Shown: piece by piece, positions 21,960 to 33,838 of the stretch
How the letters are laid out: each line of letters begins with the position of its first letter
Numbering within the stretch: the first letter of the stretch is position 1
NCBI RefSeq assembly: GCF_050908995.1
Contig: NC_135119.1
Location: 14,446,001-14,510,000 of the forward strand
Source: Andrena cerasifolii
Lineage: Eukaryota > Arthropoda > Insecta > Hymenoptera > Andrenidae
Direction of reading: 5' to 3'
Length of the DNA: 64,000 nt
The notes under the pieces: generated by a model
Told to the model about the DNA's origin: nothing
What the model saw: the letters and a program-made list of their open reading frames with translations, nothing else
Database searches by the model: none
Made by a program: the position numbers and the translations under genes

Positions 21960-24344
21960 AATAATCGTCGTCGAGCGCTTGAAAGCCACCAAAGGTGACA
22001 TCAGCATCGATTCGTTGAGCTGGAAGTCAGGAATCAATTCCTCTGTACGTTCCTCTCAGCGTTGGAGAGCCGCCGCTGTTTTCTGACACCTCTCGGCATT
22101 ACCGCAGTTACTCGCAGCGAGGGAGCATTAGCCGAAAGAGGACAGCGCGGGAAGAGGAAGTGTGGCGCGGGAGAGCAGGCTCGCTGGACGGCCAGCACGC
22201 TGCATACCAGCAGCCGAGTGAGCCGAGTACCATCACGTCGACTACGCTCGAGTTTCTTAATGTAATTTTCCTTTTTTGCCTCCATTCGCTTTACGATCGA
22301 AACTTTCGCCCCCCTTCTGCCTCGCAGCCGCCATCCTCTCGCGAACCCTCCCCCTACGTTACTTCTTCGTCTTCTTCTTGGTCTCCTTCTTCTTCGCCTT
22401 ATTCGCCCACCTCTTCGTGGTCCACCTTCGCGCCTCCCCCGTCCCCTTTACGCTTCGTTTTCGAGCGCTCGAACGGCCGTTCGAGTACGAGTTTGCGAAC
22501 TTTCGTGATTCTACGCGGTGCCCCGTCGATACTCCTTTTATGCCCTCTCCCATTTCCACTCCCTCCTTCTCTTCATCCCTCGCCGTCTTCACAAGGAGGA
22601 GCCCTCTCTCCGTCCACGAGCGTAATTACGCGTCCAACTTGCAGGGCCGATTAAACGATATTTTGAACGGGAAGTGGGAATGAACGCCTTCATCGGGACG
22701 TTTTCTCCGGTTTTTAGTGAACCCTCGGTGCGTTCGTTGAACGCCCGGCTGGAGCGAGTAGAACGAGTGGATGGACCCTTTCTTGGGGTACGTTTTTGTT
22801 TAAAGCGAAATGAGTTTATTTCGGGGCCGATAACAGCGCGATGGATCGTGAAACGTTGCTGTATCTAGCGAATCAAGGGCAGGAGCGAAACCGAGCGTGT
22901 GGAATCGCCGGTGGGAAGCATCCGAACTGGTCCGTGTATTTATGGAATCGGCCTCGGGAGATTTTACGAGTCAGGAACTGTTATAAATACTGCATTAATA
23001 CGCGGTTCATTAAATGACGGCACTTAACGGCCTATACGACTATTTCAGTCGGCCGTAAACGCAGGCCTCTGTTCGCTCTTCCCCGAACGCGTGACTTTTT
23101 ACACGCGGGCGAAAGACGTTCATTCAGGAACTGTTCCGGATGGCGCGATCCCCCGGCGATATTCTCGCTCGGTAAGACGAGACACGAATCAAGGACACGT
23201 TCCAATTACACGCGAGCGGGTAAAAAAGAAGCAGCGAGCGAATGGTCCTAGAATCTCCCTCGACGTGTTTAGAGCTCGTGAAACAAAGATTTTTCCCTCA
23301 GTTTACAGAGGAGGGAGAAGGCGGCGCTGTAATGGTATCGCGGTTATTAATCCCGGCGATAACGCGCTCGTTTCCTCTCGTGCGGTAATTGAACGCGTTA
23401 TCTCGTGGCGAGTTGTTCGGATTTCGCGAGGAACGCGAACGAGGGTTGAAGGAACCTAGGGCCGCGGTGTGTGTGTACTCTGTACTACTCCCTATCGAGT
23501 AACGTACGAGTACATTACACGCACGGTCAATTTTAAGCCAATAAACTTACTTACGATAACTGCGGGATAATAATAATAACGGGGGGAGCATAAATAGGAA
23601 CCATTCCGCTGGCCGAGCCAGGGAGAACGGGCATCGGAACCAGCGCTCGGCTCGGTGTTTATATTGCAGGGGATTCATGTCGGATAGTACGATAGCCGTA
23701 TCCTTTGATAAAGATTGGAAACCGGCGTGCGTATATTCCCGTTAATGCTCGCCGAGGATTTTCGCTTCGAACTTTACGCCCTTCCACCTTGTACACCTCC
23801 GCCTTCGATTCTTTGCACCGCGCCGTCCTTATGCGGCAGGACGATGGCCGTGTGCTGCGACTATCTGGGCAATAGTTTCGTTATACATGTGTTACAAGTG
23901 TACCATTTCTCTCTGACCTTTCCTATAGCAGATCAGAAATCAAATTTCATTTTTTTTTTAATAAAGTAAATAGTATACGAGTGTGCTATTATTAGAAGAA
24001 ATGTTTCGAAAATCCGCGAATAAGATGGACGGTTTTTCCAGCGTATTTCAATAAAATTTGTTTTCAATCAAAGAATCCGTACCTAAATACGTGCGATGAA
24101 AACTGCATTTATATAGTTTATAAAAGAAAAGAAATTTAGAAGTCTAGAAAATTAATTAATATATTAAAATTTATGCATGCTTTTCGATTTATTTTTTGTA
24201 CAGTCGCTTAAGACATTGTACGAAAGGTAGGTAATACAAATTTGCTATGAAAACCGTACATTATTCCTGAAGAAAATTCTTGAAAATGGCTTCAGTACTT
24301 TTCGAGACGTCACAGTGGTGTTTCCCCTTAAGGAGTTCCCCTTA
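21960..24344. other. CpG-rich then AT-rich unique DNA, no gene recognised
   Basis: 21960-23700 is CpG-rich with CTTCTTC/CCTCC runs near 22360-22600. 23930-24300 is AT-rich. At 24312-24343 the sequence CAGTGGTGTTTCCCC-TTAA resembles the terminus of the element at 4637-5369, so a decayed TTAA element may lie nearby. No exon pair is supported. Confidence 0.4.
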
Positions 24345-25000
24345 ATCGATTCTTTGGGAATTTATTTCAGAAATTACATGCATATTTTTATGCACTGGTT
24401 TTTGTGTTCAAATGAGGGACACTTTAACAGGTTATTGTATTAAGTTTTGGTATAAAAACATTTAGTTATTGCAAAATTAAATCTGATTTCCCGGAAGCTG
24501 TTTTTATACCGGTATCCACGATTTCTCCAAAACCGCTTCACCAATCTTTCTGAAACTTTGCAGGATTCTTCTAGACATTCAAAGCTAGTCTTTAATCGAA
24601 GCATTTGTTTTTGCAATGCATAGTTTTTATATTTATGGATGAAAAAATAGTGTTTTTTCTACGAAAATCGATCATTTCACTTTAAACATCTGCCATTTTG
24701 TCCAAGATTAATATTTTATAAAACGGAACGATTAAAGACTAGATAAACTATAGTACTAACTAAATCTTCTTCGTTTTTTTTTACCACAGGTAACCCAGTT
24801 CCGAACAATGTTAGTCACCGCAAAGCATGTTGCTAAAAACAGCTTCCAGGAAATCAGTTGTAATTGTGCAATAATTAAATATTTGTATACCAAAACATAA
24901 TATAATAACCTGTTAATGTCTCCTTCATCTGAATACAAAAGCCATTGCACAAAAATATGCATGTACTTTCTGAAATAAATTCCCAAAGATGCGATTCTTT
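24345..25000. mobile_element. Foldback repeat with ~165-bp inverted arms
   Basis: The left arm (about 24345-24520) and right arm (about 24835-25000) are inverted copies. Shared landmarks are TCTTTGGGAATTTATTTCAG, ACATGCATATTTTT, TTAACAGGTTATT and GGAAGCTGTTTTT. The central ~300 bp is not palindromic. TTAA borders the left arm (24342-24345), but no matching duplication is seen on the right, so superfamily is unassigned. Confidence 0.65.
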
Positions 25001-27639
25001 TTCTACCTCCTGACGGTAGGTAACCCCCAAAGGACGGCCCCGTAGTAAACCAAAAGGGCCAATGGTCCCCATAATCCACAGTTCACGCTAATCCTGGCCA
25101 CGTACCTACCTATCGCAAACAAACCTACTTCTTTCTAGCCGATTACAATCTCACATGTCCGCTAGCCGGGCCATTTATACCTTATTCTGTTCGCGAAACT
25201 GCCCATGTCGCGTTAAAGGGAGGGTGTGCCTCGTGGAGGGTGCGAAGGGAGTGGAGTGGCTGGACGAAGATGGCTGGTTGGAGAAGTGAGACCTGAGGCT
25301 CGTTGCCGCGGAGGCCATCGTGAAAACTAGGCATAATCCTCGTTATTGCGGGAATCCTATATATTCCAGCCACGATCCGACGAGGGGCTGCTGCCACTCC
25401 TTGCCACTCCGGCTAGACGGCCCCTTGTCGCGTGTGCTAATTGTTGGAAGGTTATTTACGACGCCGGGCGTCGTGGCGCTCCGCCTGACTCGCACGTTTC
25501 TCAAATGGGAAATGCGGTTAACCGATAGACCGACGCCGAACACGGTTTTACGACGCTCCTACTTGAAACCGGCGTATACACCACCCTGCCCGGCTGCCTC
25601 TCGATTCGCGGAATCGAGCGCGTCGCCACCCCCCAACGTCCCTCTGGATGCGATAAATCATCCGGCGAATTGCCACTCGCGTTTACAATACCGCTCAATT
25701 TCTGCTGTGCCTGGCGCGAGGGCACGTGGGAATGCAATCGACGTATGGACCGCCACTGCGAATTATGGACGATGGAAGCGTCCTTCCCTCTTATGTAATT
25801 CCGATAGACGGGTGGGAAGATGGATATAACGATCAAGGTTGGATCAAGGGGGGTCTAGTGTGCCGCAGAGGGGCCCCGTTCGAAGCCCCCTACTATTTAT
25901 GTAAAAAAATAAACGACTGAAATTTTCTTTCCTGCTTCCCTTTCGAAACACATAATTAGAAACTGCGCTAAAAGTTTCTTTTAAAATATCTTCTCGATGC
26001 TTGTCCTTTAATATTATTTATCTCTAAATCAGTATTTTTCCGTGGTGATTAAATTTTATTTAGAATAAATTTCAATTCATCAAGATTTACGTAGTTTATT
26101 GTATGTTTGATTATAATATTTTTAAGAAAGCCTCCCCCGCACGCTTTTCAACCAGTGGGGCTCTCGAAGGTTTGAGGGTGCTCCGGGAACGGGTGGTCGA
26201 AGTTTGACAGCTCATTTCTCTCGTCTCGGAGATGGAAATAAGAGTAGGTGGAATAAAATGGGCACCTTAGGTCCTCGCAGTCCACCCGGATTCTACGAAC
26301 CGCAACGACCCCTATTACATTTAAAGAACCAGCCACAAACTTTCCGAAAGAAGTCCAAACATCGGGAAATCCTTTCAGTGGTTCGCTCGACACTTCGTTC
26401 CACGTGCTCTCCAATTTTTTTCAGCGCGAGCCAATTAACTCTCTCTCTCTCTCTCGATTTTTCCGCTGAGCGCCCGGGTGAAATTCATTTTCGCGCCGCC
26501 GGGCCAATTAGACCCCGTAAAAGTACGGGGCGCGAAAGTTCACGACGGAAGGATCCCCCGTGGAAAGCTGCGAGAGTCGCGGGAACTATTAGTCGCTGAC
26601 GATTCGTCGACAGCCTCGCTTCTCGACTTAAACTTGCGCGGCGAATACCGCGCGCATTACGTTTCCGTGGGAAATTACCCGTCACCCTGAATTCCTGCGC
26701 TTCCACTATCACGAATGACCGTTATGACATCATTCCAGCGACTTTCGAGTGGCGCAATATCGCGTAGCGCCGGCTGGAAAGCGACAATAAAGTTTCTGCG
26801 CGAGCCATTTTTCCCGGCGCGGCTGCAGCCGTCGTTCCTCGTGGATATGCAGTCGATCGTTTTATCGTTTCGAAGGCTGGAACCGTGACACGCGGATAGG
26901 AACGGTTGATTTACTTCAATTACCCGCACTTATCCTTTATCTGACACCAATTCGGAATGCTGACTGTACGTCTGTCATCGGAGAAAGGATATTATCCTTT
27001 GAGGACCCATTCGCACGAGAGTACCTATGTATTTGCTATTTTTTCCCTCGCCTTGCGTCAACGAACACGAGAGAGGTGAGTACAAAAAGCCACCCTGGAC
27101 AACTATATTACACCACCATATTCCTGATTCCAGGATCGAGGGCCATATTTCAAAATATTTAACGGGTACCTCTTAGCGTCCACTGAAGGTCTCTGTGAAT
27201 GAGTACTTATAAGTGTAGGGTAGAAGACGAAGGTTGAAGCGAGTCGACAACGAAAACATCTACTGAGTCCTCGGCATGCAAATGATCGCTCCTTACCCAG
27301 GCAGTTATTGGCCTCATAACGATTGTAATTAGCTCGAACAGTGGAGTCAGGTAGGTGGATAAACGTTTCTGGAGCGACATTTTACCTGCCGCTTTCGCGA
27401 CGGGTCAACAGAGTCCTGGCGCAAGGCGATCTACTGACAAGGGAACGATTTCGCATTAAAATAAAACTTCTCGGGTACCTAATAAGTGTGGTATTTTAAA
27501 AACATTTAGTGGAAAAGAAAAATAGGCATAACAGTACAATGGCACCCGAAAATTCGAGATTATAGGTACTTGTAGAAAGAAATAGTTAAAACCGAAGTTT
27601 AAACGGACTATTTCGTTCGCTGTTAAAAACCTGCAACAC
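25001..27639. other. Unique DNA, no gene recognised
   Basis: CpG-rich blocks (25170-25850, 26400-26900) alternate with an AT-rich stretch (25890-26130). A (TC)n lies at 26440-26455. A donor-like GAGAG|GTGAGTAC at 27072-27080 has no convincing acceptor upstream. Open frames at 25320-25829 and 25501-25836 lie antisense to each other without recognisable domains. Confidence 0.4.
26440..26455. repeat. (TC)n microsatellite
   Basis: A short uninterrupted TC run. Confidence 0.9.
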
Positions 27640-27644
27640 TTACA

Positions 27645-28640
27645 AGGGAACATCCCGAACCCGGGAATTCAAAAAATTCTGAGACTTCGTGAATATGTAG
27701 GGATTTTCCCCCTGATTACAGCGCAACTTATGTTTGCTGCCCAAATTCACTCTAAGGGGGTGTGATTGACCCCTGAAAATCCGGTTATTTTCCGATTTTC
27801 TGTTATAACTCGTGAACTGTATAACAATTTTTTTTACCAAATGCAAGATCTAATTAAAAAAAGTAATTTTTGTCTCGAAACTTTTTTTCTATCTCTACAT
27901 TTCGCGAGTTATAACAGAAAATCGGAAAATAACCGAATTTTCTGTTATAACTCGTGAACTGTATAACAATTTTTTTTACCAAATGCTAGATCTAATTAAA
28001 AAAAGTAATTTTTGTCTTGAAACTTTTTTTCTATCTCTACATTTCGCGAGTTATAACAGAAAATCGGAAAATAACCGAATTTTCTATTATAACTCGTGAA
28101 CTGTATAACAATTTTTTTTACCAAATGCTAGATCTACTTAAAAAAAGTAATTTTTGTCTTGAAACTTTTTTTCTATCTCTACATTTCGCGAGTTATAACA
28201 GAAAATCGGAAAATAACCGTATTTTCTGTTATAACTCGTGAACTGTATAACAATTTTTTTTACCAAATGCTAGATCTAATTAAAAGAAGTAATTTTTGTC
28301 TCGAAACTTTTTTTCTATCTCTACATTTCGCGAGTTATAACAGAAAATCGGAAAATAACCGAATTTTCTGTTATAACTCGTGAACTGTATAACAATTTTT
28401 TTTACCAAATGCTAGATCTAATTAAAAAAAGTAATTTTTGTCTTGAAACTTTTTTTCTATCTCTACATTTCGCGAGTTATAACAGAAAATCGGTAAATAG
28501 CCGAATTTTCGGGGGTTAATTTCACCCGCTTCGAGTGAATTTTCGCAGCAAACAAAAGTTGCGTTGCAATCAGGAGGAAATCCCCTACGTATTCACAAAG
28601 TTTCGGAATTTTTTGAATTCTCGGGTTCGGGATCTTCCCT
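27645..28640. mobile_element. Palindromic element with an internal 142-bp tandem array
   Basis: Outer arms of about 150 bp are inverted copies: left 27645-27805 begins AGGGAACATCCCGAACC, and right 28490-28640 in reverse complement begins AGGGAAGATCCCGAACC. Between them lie five 142-bp units. No coding sequence is present. No target duplication could be identified, so the superfamily is unknown. A related half-copy (unit plus right arm) occurs at about 18062-18300. Confidence 0.75.
27811..28520. repeat. Five tandem 142-bp units
   Basis: The landmark CGTGAACTGTATAAC recurs at 27811, 27953, 28095, 28237 and 28379, exactly 142 bp apart each time. Units differ by only a few bases. Each contains an internal inverted pair, CGAGTTATAACAGAAAATCG and CGATTTTCTGTTATAACTCG-like, so every unit junction can form a hairpin. 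Short open frames repeated at 142-bp spacing here are artefacts of the array. Confidence 0.95.
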
Positions 28641-28649
28641 CGAGAGTGT

Positions 28650-31380
28650 ACTTCCTTCCGGGCTTCGAGCAAATGCGTGTCTTTCGTTATCGTCAGTCGC
28701 GCAAAATTAATTAAAGGGTTGATGCCGGCGCTGGGCTCTCGACAGTGATCACGATCGCTTTATTTATTGCCAGTGACTGTGAATTTGCATATACGGTGCA
28801 CGCAAACGTCGCGAGGAGCCTCGAAATTCGTGGCTAATTGAATGGGCAGCGAGCGCGACGTTCTAAATTCGTATTTATACGGTTTCTTTTTTAAAGTCAG
28901 ATTTATGGGCCCGGTTCATTGAATAAACCGCGCCCAATCGCTGGCCATTTGCATGGACGATGGCTCGCGCTGCTCGAGGTCTATTTTCATCTGGTGGAGG
29001 TATCCTTCGCGGCAATTGTCCCAATTACGACATCCCTTGGATCGATTGACGTAGTAGGTGGTTGCGCGGAGGATTCGTGCCGATCTAATAAATCCACGCG
29101 GGTGGAGCAAGGACGAAGCAGAGGAGCAGTGCGGTTTTTAAGAGACAGTGCACAGCGAAGGTTGTTGCCTCCTCTTATCTCTATGAAATTTGATTCACGC
29201 AGCCGCGTTAATTGCACACCGCGGTCTGTTGCTGTGACTGCTGCACGTCCCGAACTCCTTCGATCCGTTATCCCTCGGTTCACCTTGAGCAACACCCAGG
29301 TCTAATTAGGGTAAAGGAAACCAGTGCCCAGGTAATCGTAATCTTATCTTACAGGCATCTTCGTTCACGGAACGTGAAATAAATCCAGTTCCCCGCAAAT
29401 TGCTTCCAATTAATTTTTGTAATTCAAATACAGCGTTTCTCGATGCGAATTTAACGTCTGTGTAACACCATGTCGAACAAGTACTTGGCTCGCGTGCGCT
29501 AGAACAGGGGAGCCATCCTCCGCTGTGTAATTATTAGTGACTCGCGTGCCGAGCAACACCTCTTGCGATACACCATTGCATTTTAATTGCGCAAGCACGG
29601 TTAAAATCGTTGTCGCATCGAGGATGTTAACTTGGCCCGCTGTGAACGCATACTTACCCCCAAAACTGGGGCATAAATACCGCAACACTGGAGCCGAACT
29701 CTGGAAAAGTTATTCCGTCTCGGTTCACCGGGTCATCTTCCGAGGTTACGTGGAATTCGCGGTACTTAGCGATCGAGGGGGGCTGCAGATCGAGCACGCT
29801 TGTAAGATCGGTATAAAAGTCGAGAGCACTCCCTTATTCGCGATCATTCCCGTTTCTCGGCAAAAGACTCTGCCGGTATTCAAAGTATCCCGCGCACGAT
29901 TTACAGCGGTTTACACATCGAGTTATAACCGTTTAAGGGGCCGGGTAGCCGGGGCACGATCGGCCATTAAATTACAGGCCATTCGAAAGATGGATACTTA
30001 AGGCGCCGCCGACGTGCCTCTGAGCGTTTTACAGCCGCGGAAAGTGTGACCAAGATCGGCGATCCGTTGTCGCGCTGGAACGGCCTCGTGATACCGAAAC
30101 GTCACGAAGCTCGAGCAGTGGCACAGTGCTCCGGGACGCCATTGGTAGCTTCGAAAATTCTGCCGCTCGGAGCTTCGATCCTCTGGTAAGCGACGATTTT
30201 ACGACTCGAGGCCAGACAGCATTGTAGGACCTCGCTTTAGAGCGGCCCAATCTGCGCCCCGAAGGGAAGCGTCGCCCGTCGAAATTTATTTACTGACCCG
30301 CTTTTTATTCGCCGCCCGAAAATTCGCCGAAAATCGCGGGCACATCGATAACGGCTGACGAGCTCTTACCGCGGTGGGGCACGCGGGGGTCCGAGCACTT
30401 AAAAGCGCGTTTACGCATCCATTTAGCGCGCGCCGGCTCGAGAGCAAATAATCCACCGGGCCGGGAGTCAACGGTGTTTGTATAAATTACGCCGAGATAC
30501 GGCCCGTGGCGTGTGTTCAACACTTTATTAGTTCATAACAGTTTGCCGGTTAAGCGAACGCTGAATTCCCCGGGCAGTTTACATTTAATAAACCGTCCCC
30601 GGGCACGCCACCGTCCCATTTCTCTTCTTCCCTCCGCCGCCTAACGAGACATCGTCGGGTCCGTTGTTGCGCGCCGCCGATCGTACGTTTCGAGTGCACC
30701 GCTCGCGGAAAAACGCTGCTCGCGCCGCATTTTCCGGCTGTTTAACACTCGAAGCGCGAGTTTCTGCTGCACGGTTTGTCTTGATCGCCGGCGCGGATTG
30801 GTTATCCGACGGGGAATCGCTGGCGCATGCCTCGGGCGAGACAGGAAGCGACAGAGCGACGAGGTGGACGCGGGCGAGAGCTCGCGTGCCACCGCGCGAT
30901 TAATAAAACGGCTTTGGGGCCGTTCCTTGCGGTCGTTGCTGGGATTTAGAGTCCATCGGTCTTGTTTCGCCAGGGGGTTTGGGAGCGGAAGCTGATGGAG
31001 TTTCCGAGGAGTCAATGGCTTCGCAGGAGGCCTGATGGATTCAGCAGGGAACAGCGTTAGCAGAAGTAGGGACCCGATGCGTCGTAACTTGAACCCGGTT
31101 GGTAAACTGTACATTGATTGGTGGCGTATTTTAGAAATTCCAATGGAAAAGACTGTATTTTTTGCGACGCTTTTATATGGTCTTAATTTCCAGTTATTAT
31201 CAATGATTGTCGTTTTCGCATTAAAATAAAACAACTGGTGCATCTACCCTACGTTCTAAGCTCTTACTTCTTAATATTTGGCTTTGTAATCAGGAATGAC
31301 AATGATTACTGCAGTGCCAGCATTACTTAGTATACTTTACCCTACTCACTGTACGACTTGTGCAAGGATATTCCCCCGTT
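28650..31380. other. CpG-rich unique DNA, no gene recognised
   Basis: Donor-like GGGG|GTAAGTATG on the - strand (near 29650) and CTCTG|GTAAGCG on the + strand (near 30186) stand alone. The 200-codon - strand frame 30641-31243 has no recognisable domain and ends in AT-rich DNA. Confidence 0.4.
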
Positions 31381-31387
31381 ACCAGCG

Positions 31388-31595
31388 GCGCATTTAACGG
31401 GCGGTCGTTGAGCATTTAGCGCTTGGGCCCCTGCCCGGAAGGCCCACCCAGGGCCTCATTTTCAAAAAAAATATCATTTTATAGCCACTGTATTTCTGTC
31501 TGTGCTACTACATTTAGCCCATTTTTAGTAAACTAGCTCTTCATTTTCCCGAAAAAATGGGTCCCTCAGAACGTTTGCCACCTGAGGCATTTTCC
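31388..31595. repeat. Decayed repeat fragments flanking the piggyBac insertion
   Basis: 31400-31460 (GGGCGGTCG ... GGGCCCCTGCC) resembles the GGGCGG-to-terminus part of the hAT-like copy at 37495. 31562-31595 (CAGAACGTTTGCCACCT) matches 57371-57404. Both are old repeat, and the second is the sequence into which the TTAA elements inserted. Confidence 0.55.
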
Positions 31596-31599
31596 TTAA

Positions 31600-33110
31600 C
31601 CCGGGAGTAGGCGCGCCAAATAACTTACGTTAGTAGGCGCGCGTCGGTCATTTCGACCGATGATAATGTAATGAGAAATAACTTAATAAAAATGACTAAA
31701 CTAATATAAATAATGCGTAACATTGTATTTTACTTATTTCAGAATCGTTATACATAAATAATTTTCATTTGTATGATAAAATAAATTTTAATCTGTTAAC
31801 GAAATAAATAATAATAAATGAAAGAAAATACAATATAAAATATAAAATAAAATATAAAGTAAATAAATATAATTAACTGTCAATGAAATAAATAACTAAT
31901 TATTCCTCGCTTAATAAACTTCACGGACCTAGAGTATAGTGTTTCATGCAATTATTCACGAATGCTTCATAAAATTCGCGGATAGGAGCTAGTTTGTCAA
32001 TAGCTTTTCTTTCTTCTCTATCCTGTATATTGTCAAAGCTTATACATTTTAGAAGAAAACTGAATCGTTTCTGTGGCATAGTCGCTTTGAAAATGCCAAT
32101 TCCAGTTCCATCTTTACTATATAAATCTGATAAATTTTTATGCGATGACCGCAAATACCCAGTTAAATAGAGTAGTCCAATAAGCGCTTCGATTTCATCG
32201 CCATTTGTTCCTTTCGCATCTCGTTTTCTTTTGAATATATCTTTTTGTTTATTATTTATATAAAAATTAGTATACAGAACTATCTTTTCAATCATATCGT
32301 CAGATAAAAAAAGTCTCCACGCATCAATGACAGTTTAAGCATTTTTAGCAGTAGGTCTTACGCGTTGACGTTTATTGACAATGTTATGTTTTTAGTTTTA
32401 CTCTTGTTCGTAGGTGGTATTTTAGACCATATTGTTGTTTTATCTTTGCCAATGTAATGCATCGTGGAGTTCTGGAAAATTTATTTTTATACAAATGAAA
32501 CATTGTAATTGATTTTAAAAAGTACATATAATGTTATATAAAAATTTGTGCGAATGCAAAATATAAAATTATATTGTCTATTGATTTGAATTTATCACTT
32601 GATTTTTAATTTTCCATAATAGTAATTATCTAATATATGCATTTTATATTTATATTTGTTTTTCAAAAAAATATACTTATAAATTTATGATTTTATAAAC
32701 GTATTAAATTTTTATATTTTCCTCCAATTAGAAACTGCATCTTGAAAATAAAGAATAAATACTTACGTTTCCTTCACTCAAAGTACATGCCTCCTCTACA
32801 TCTGATATCTATATCCGCGCAATCAATTTCCGAATCTGTGACGTGATCGGATTGTATAACATAATCGGAATCTTCTGCGGAATCACTGACCTCGTCTTTA
32901 ACGTTTTCATTCAATAAGAAATCTCGGAAATTTGTAATGTTTTGAAACCTACGCGAGTGTACTAACTGTCGCTCCGCAACATAAACAAGTCGAGACCTCC
33001 TTGAAATAAGAATAGCTCCACGGAAAAAGTAAACAGTCGAACGCTATGGATCATGTTTCAAAACATACGAAATCATCGGTCGAAAAGACCAACATGCGCC
33101 TACTCCCGGG
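31600..33110 (-). mobile_element. Decayed piggyBac element
   Basis: The terminal inverted repeat CCCGGGAGTAGGCGC is perfect at both ends, with TTAA outside (31596-31599 and 33111-33114). A further subterminal pair (TTTCGACCGATGAT and its complement) lies about 30-55 bp inside each end. The left subterminal region holds a short internal duplication of GTAGGCGCGC. The element encodes a broken, C-terminally deleted transposase on the - strand. At 1511 bp it is shorter than a typical autonomous piggyBac, consistent with loss of the catalytic half. Confidence 0.9.
31921..33020 (-). pseudogene. piggyBac transposase remnant (N-terminal part only)
   Basis: In reading order on the - strand: an acidic N-terminal stretch (about 32910-32800, rich in D/E/S); then GKDKTTIWSKIPP (about 32460-32405), typical of the region before the DDE_Tnp_1_7 domain; then, after a frameshift, VNKRQRVRPTAKNA followed by a stop and TVIDAWRLFLSDDMIEKIV. 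An intact frame of 124 codons (31921-32295) follows with GTNGDEIEALIGLLYLTGYL, DGTGIGIFKATMP, RFSFLLKCISFDN and DKLAPIREFYEAF, which are characteristic of piggyBac transposases. It stops at YTLGP. The catalytic aspartates and the C-terminal cysteine-rich domain are absent, and AT-rich DNA runs on to the end of the element. A donor-like GTAAGTAT near 32758 may reflect an ancestral intron or be chance. Confidence 0.85.
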
Positions 33111-33114
33111 TTAA

Positions 33115-33834
33115 GAGGCCTTGCTCAGTCAGGAGGCCGAAAAAAAGGGTGGTCTTTGGAAATTTTTTACTCAAAAGCTATAACACATTTCCCAAAAAAT
33201 CCTTTTTCCTTTTAAAGGTTGCATCTAGTACCGTGCATCGTATTTTTTTTATTTAAAAATATTTATCAATAACTGAGTTATTGTCCATCACTCGAAGGTT
33301 CTCTAAAAAAAAGGCTTCTGCGGTGACCACTGCTGCTCGAAAGTCGATCATCTAAAATAAAAAATTCAAAAGGATTTAATTATTATATTGTATTGTATAG
33401 TATTTGAACGAAGTTTTTTTTCGAAATATTGATTTGAGAAAAAACGGCTGATGTTTAAAGTAAAAGTTTAAATTTTTATCATAAATCCTGATTTTCGTCA
33501 ATTAAAAGAAAACTAAGCATCGGATAAATAAATCCTTCGTTCAAATACTAGATAATATAATATAATAATTAAATTCTTTTGAATTTTTTATTTTAGATGC
33601 TCCACTTTCGAGCAGTAGCGGTCACCGCAGAAGCCCGCTTTCTTTAGAGAACCTTCGAGTGCTAGACAATAACTCAGTTATTGCTAAATATTTTTAAATA
33701 AAAAAAATACGATGCACGGTACTAGGTGGCATCCTTGAAAGGAAAAAAGATTTTTTGAGAAATGTGTTATAGCTTTCGAGTAAAAAATTTCCAAAGACCA
33801 CCCTTTTTTCGGCCTCCTGACTGAGCATGACCCC
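33115..33834. mobile_element. TTAA-flanked palindromic element abutting the piggyBac copy
   Basis: Arms of about 310 bp (33115-33430 and 33515-33834) are inverted copies. Ends read GAGGCCTTGCTCAGTCAGG and, in reverse complement, GGGGTCATGCTCAGTCAGG. TTAA lies on both sides (33111-33114, shared with the piggyBac right end, and 33835-33838). Inner landmarks such as AATAACTCAGTTATT and ATACGATGCACGGTACTAG occur in both arms. It has no coding capacity and is probably a piggyBac-mobilised MITE. Confidence 0.8.
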
Positions 33835-33838
33835 TTAA

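Noticed and set aside
28017..28383. Two identical-looking 74-codon open frames
   Set aside because: They recur every 142 bp because of the tandem array.
27811..28520. CRISPR-like regular repeat
   Set aside because: Whole 142-bp units repeat with no unique spacers, and the DNA is eukaryotic.
30641..31243. 200-codon open frame on the - strand
   Set aside because: Basic, low-complexity translation of CpG-rich DNA with an AT-rich start; no domain or splice context.
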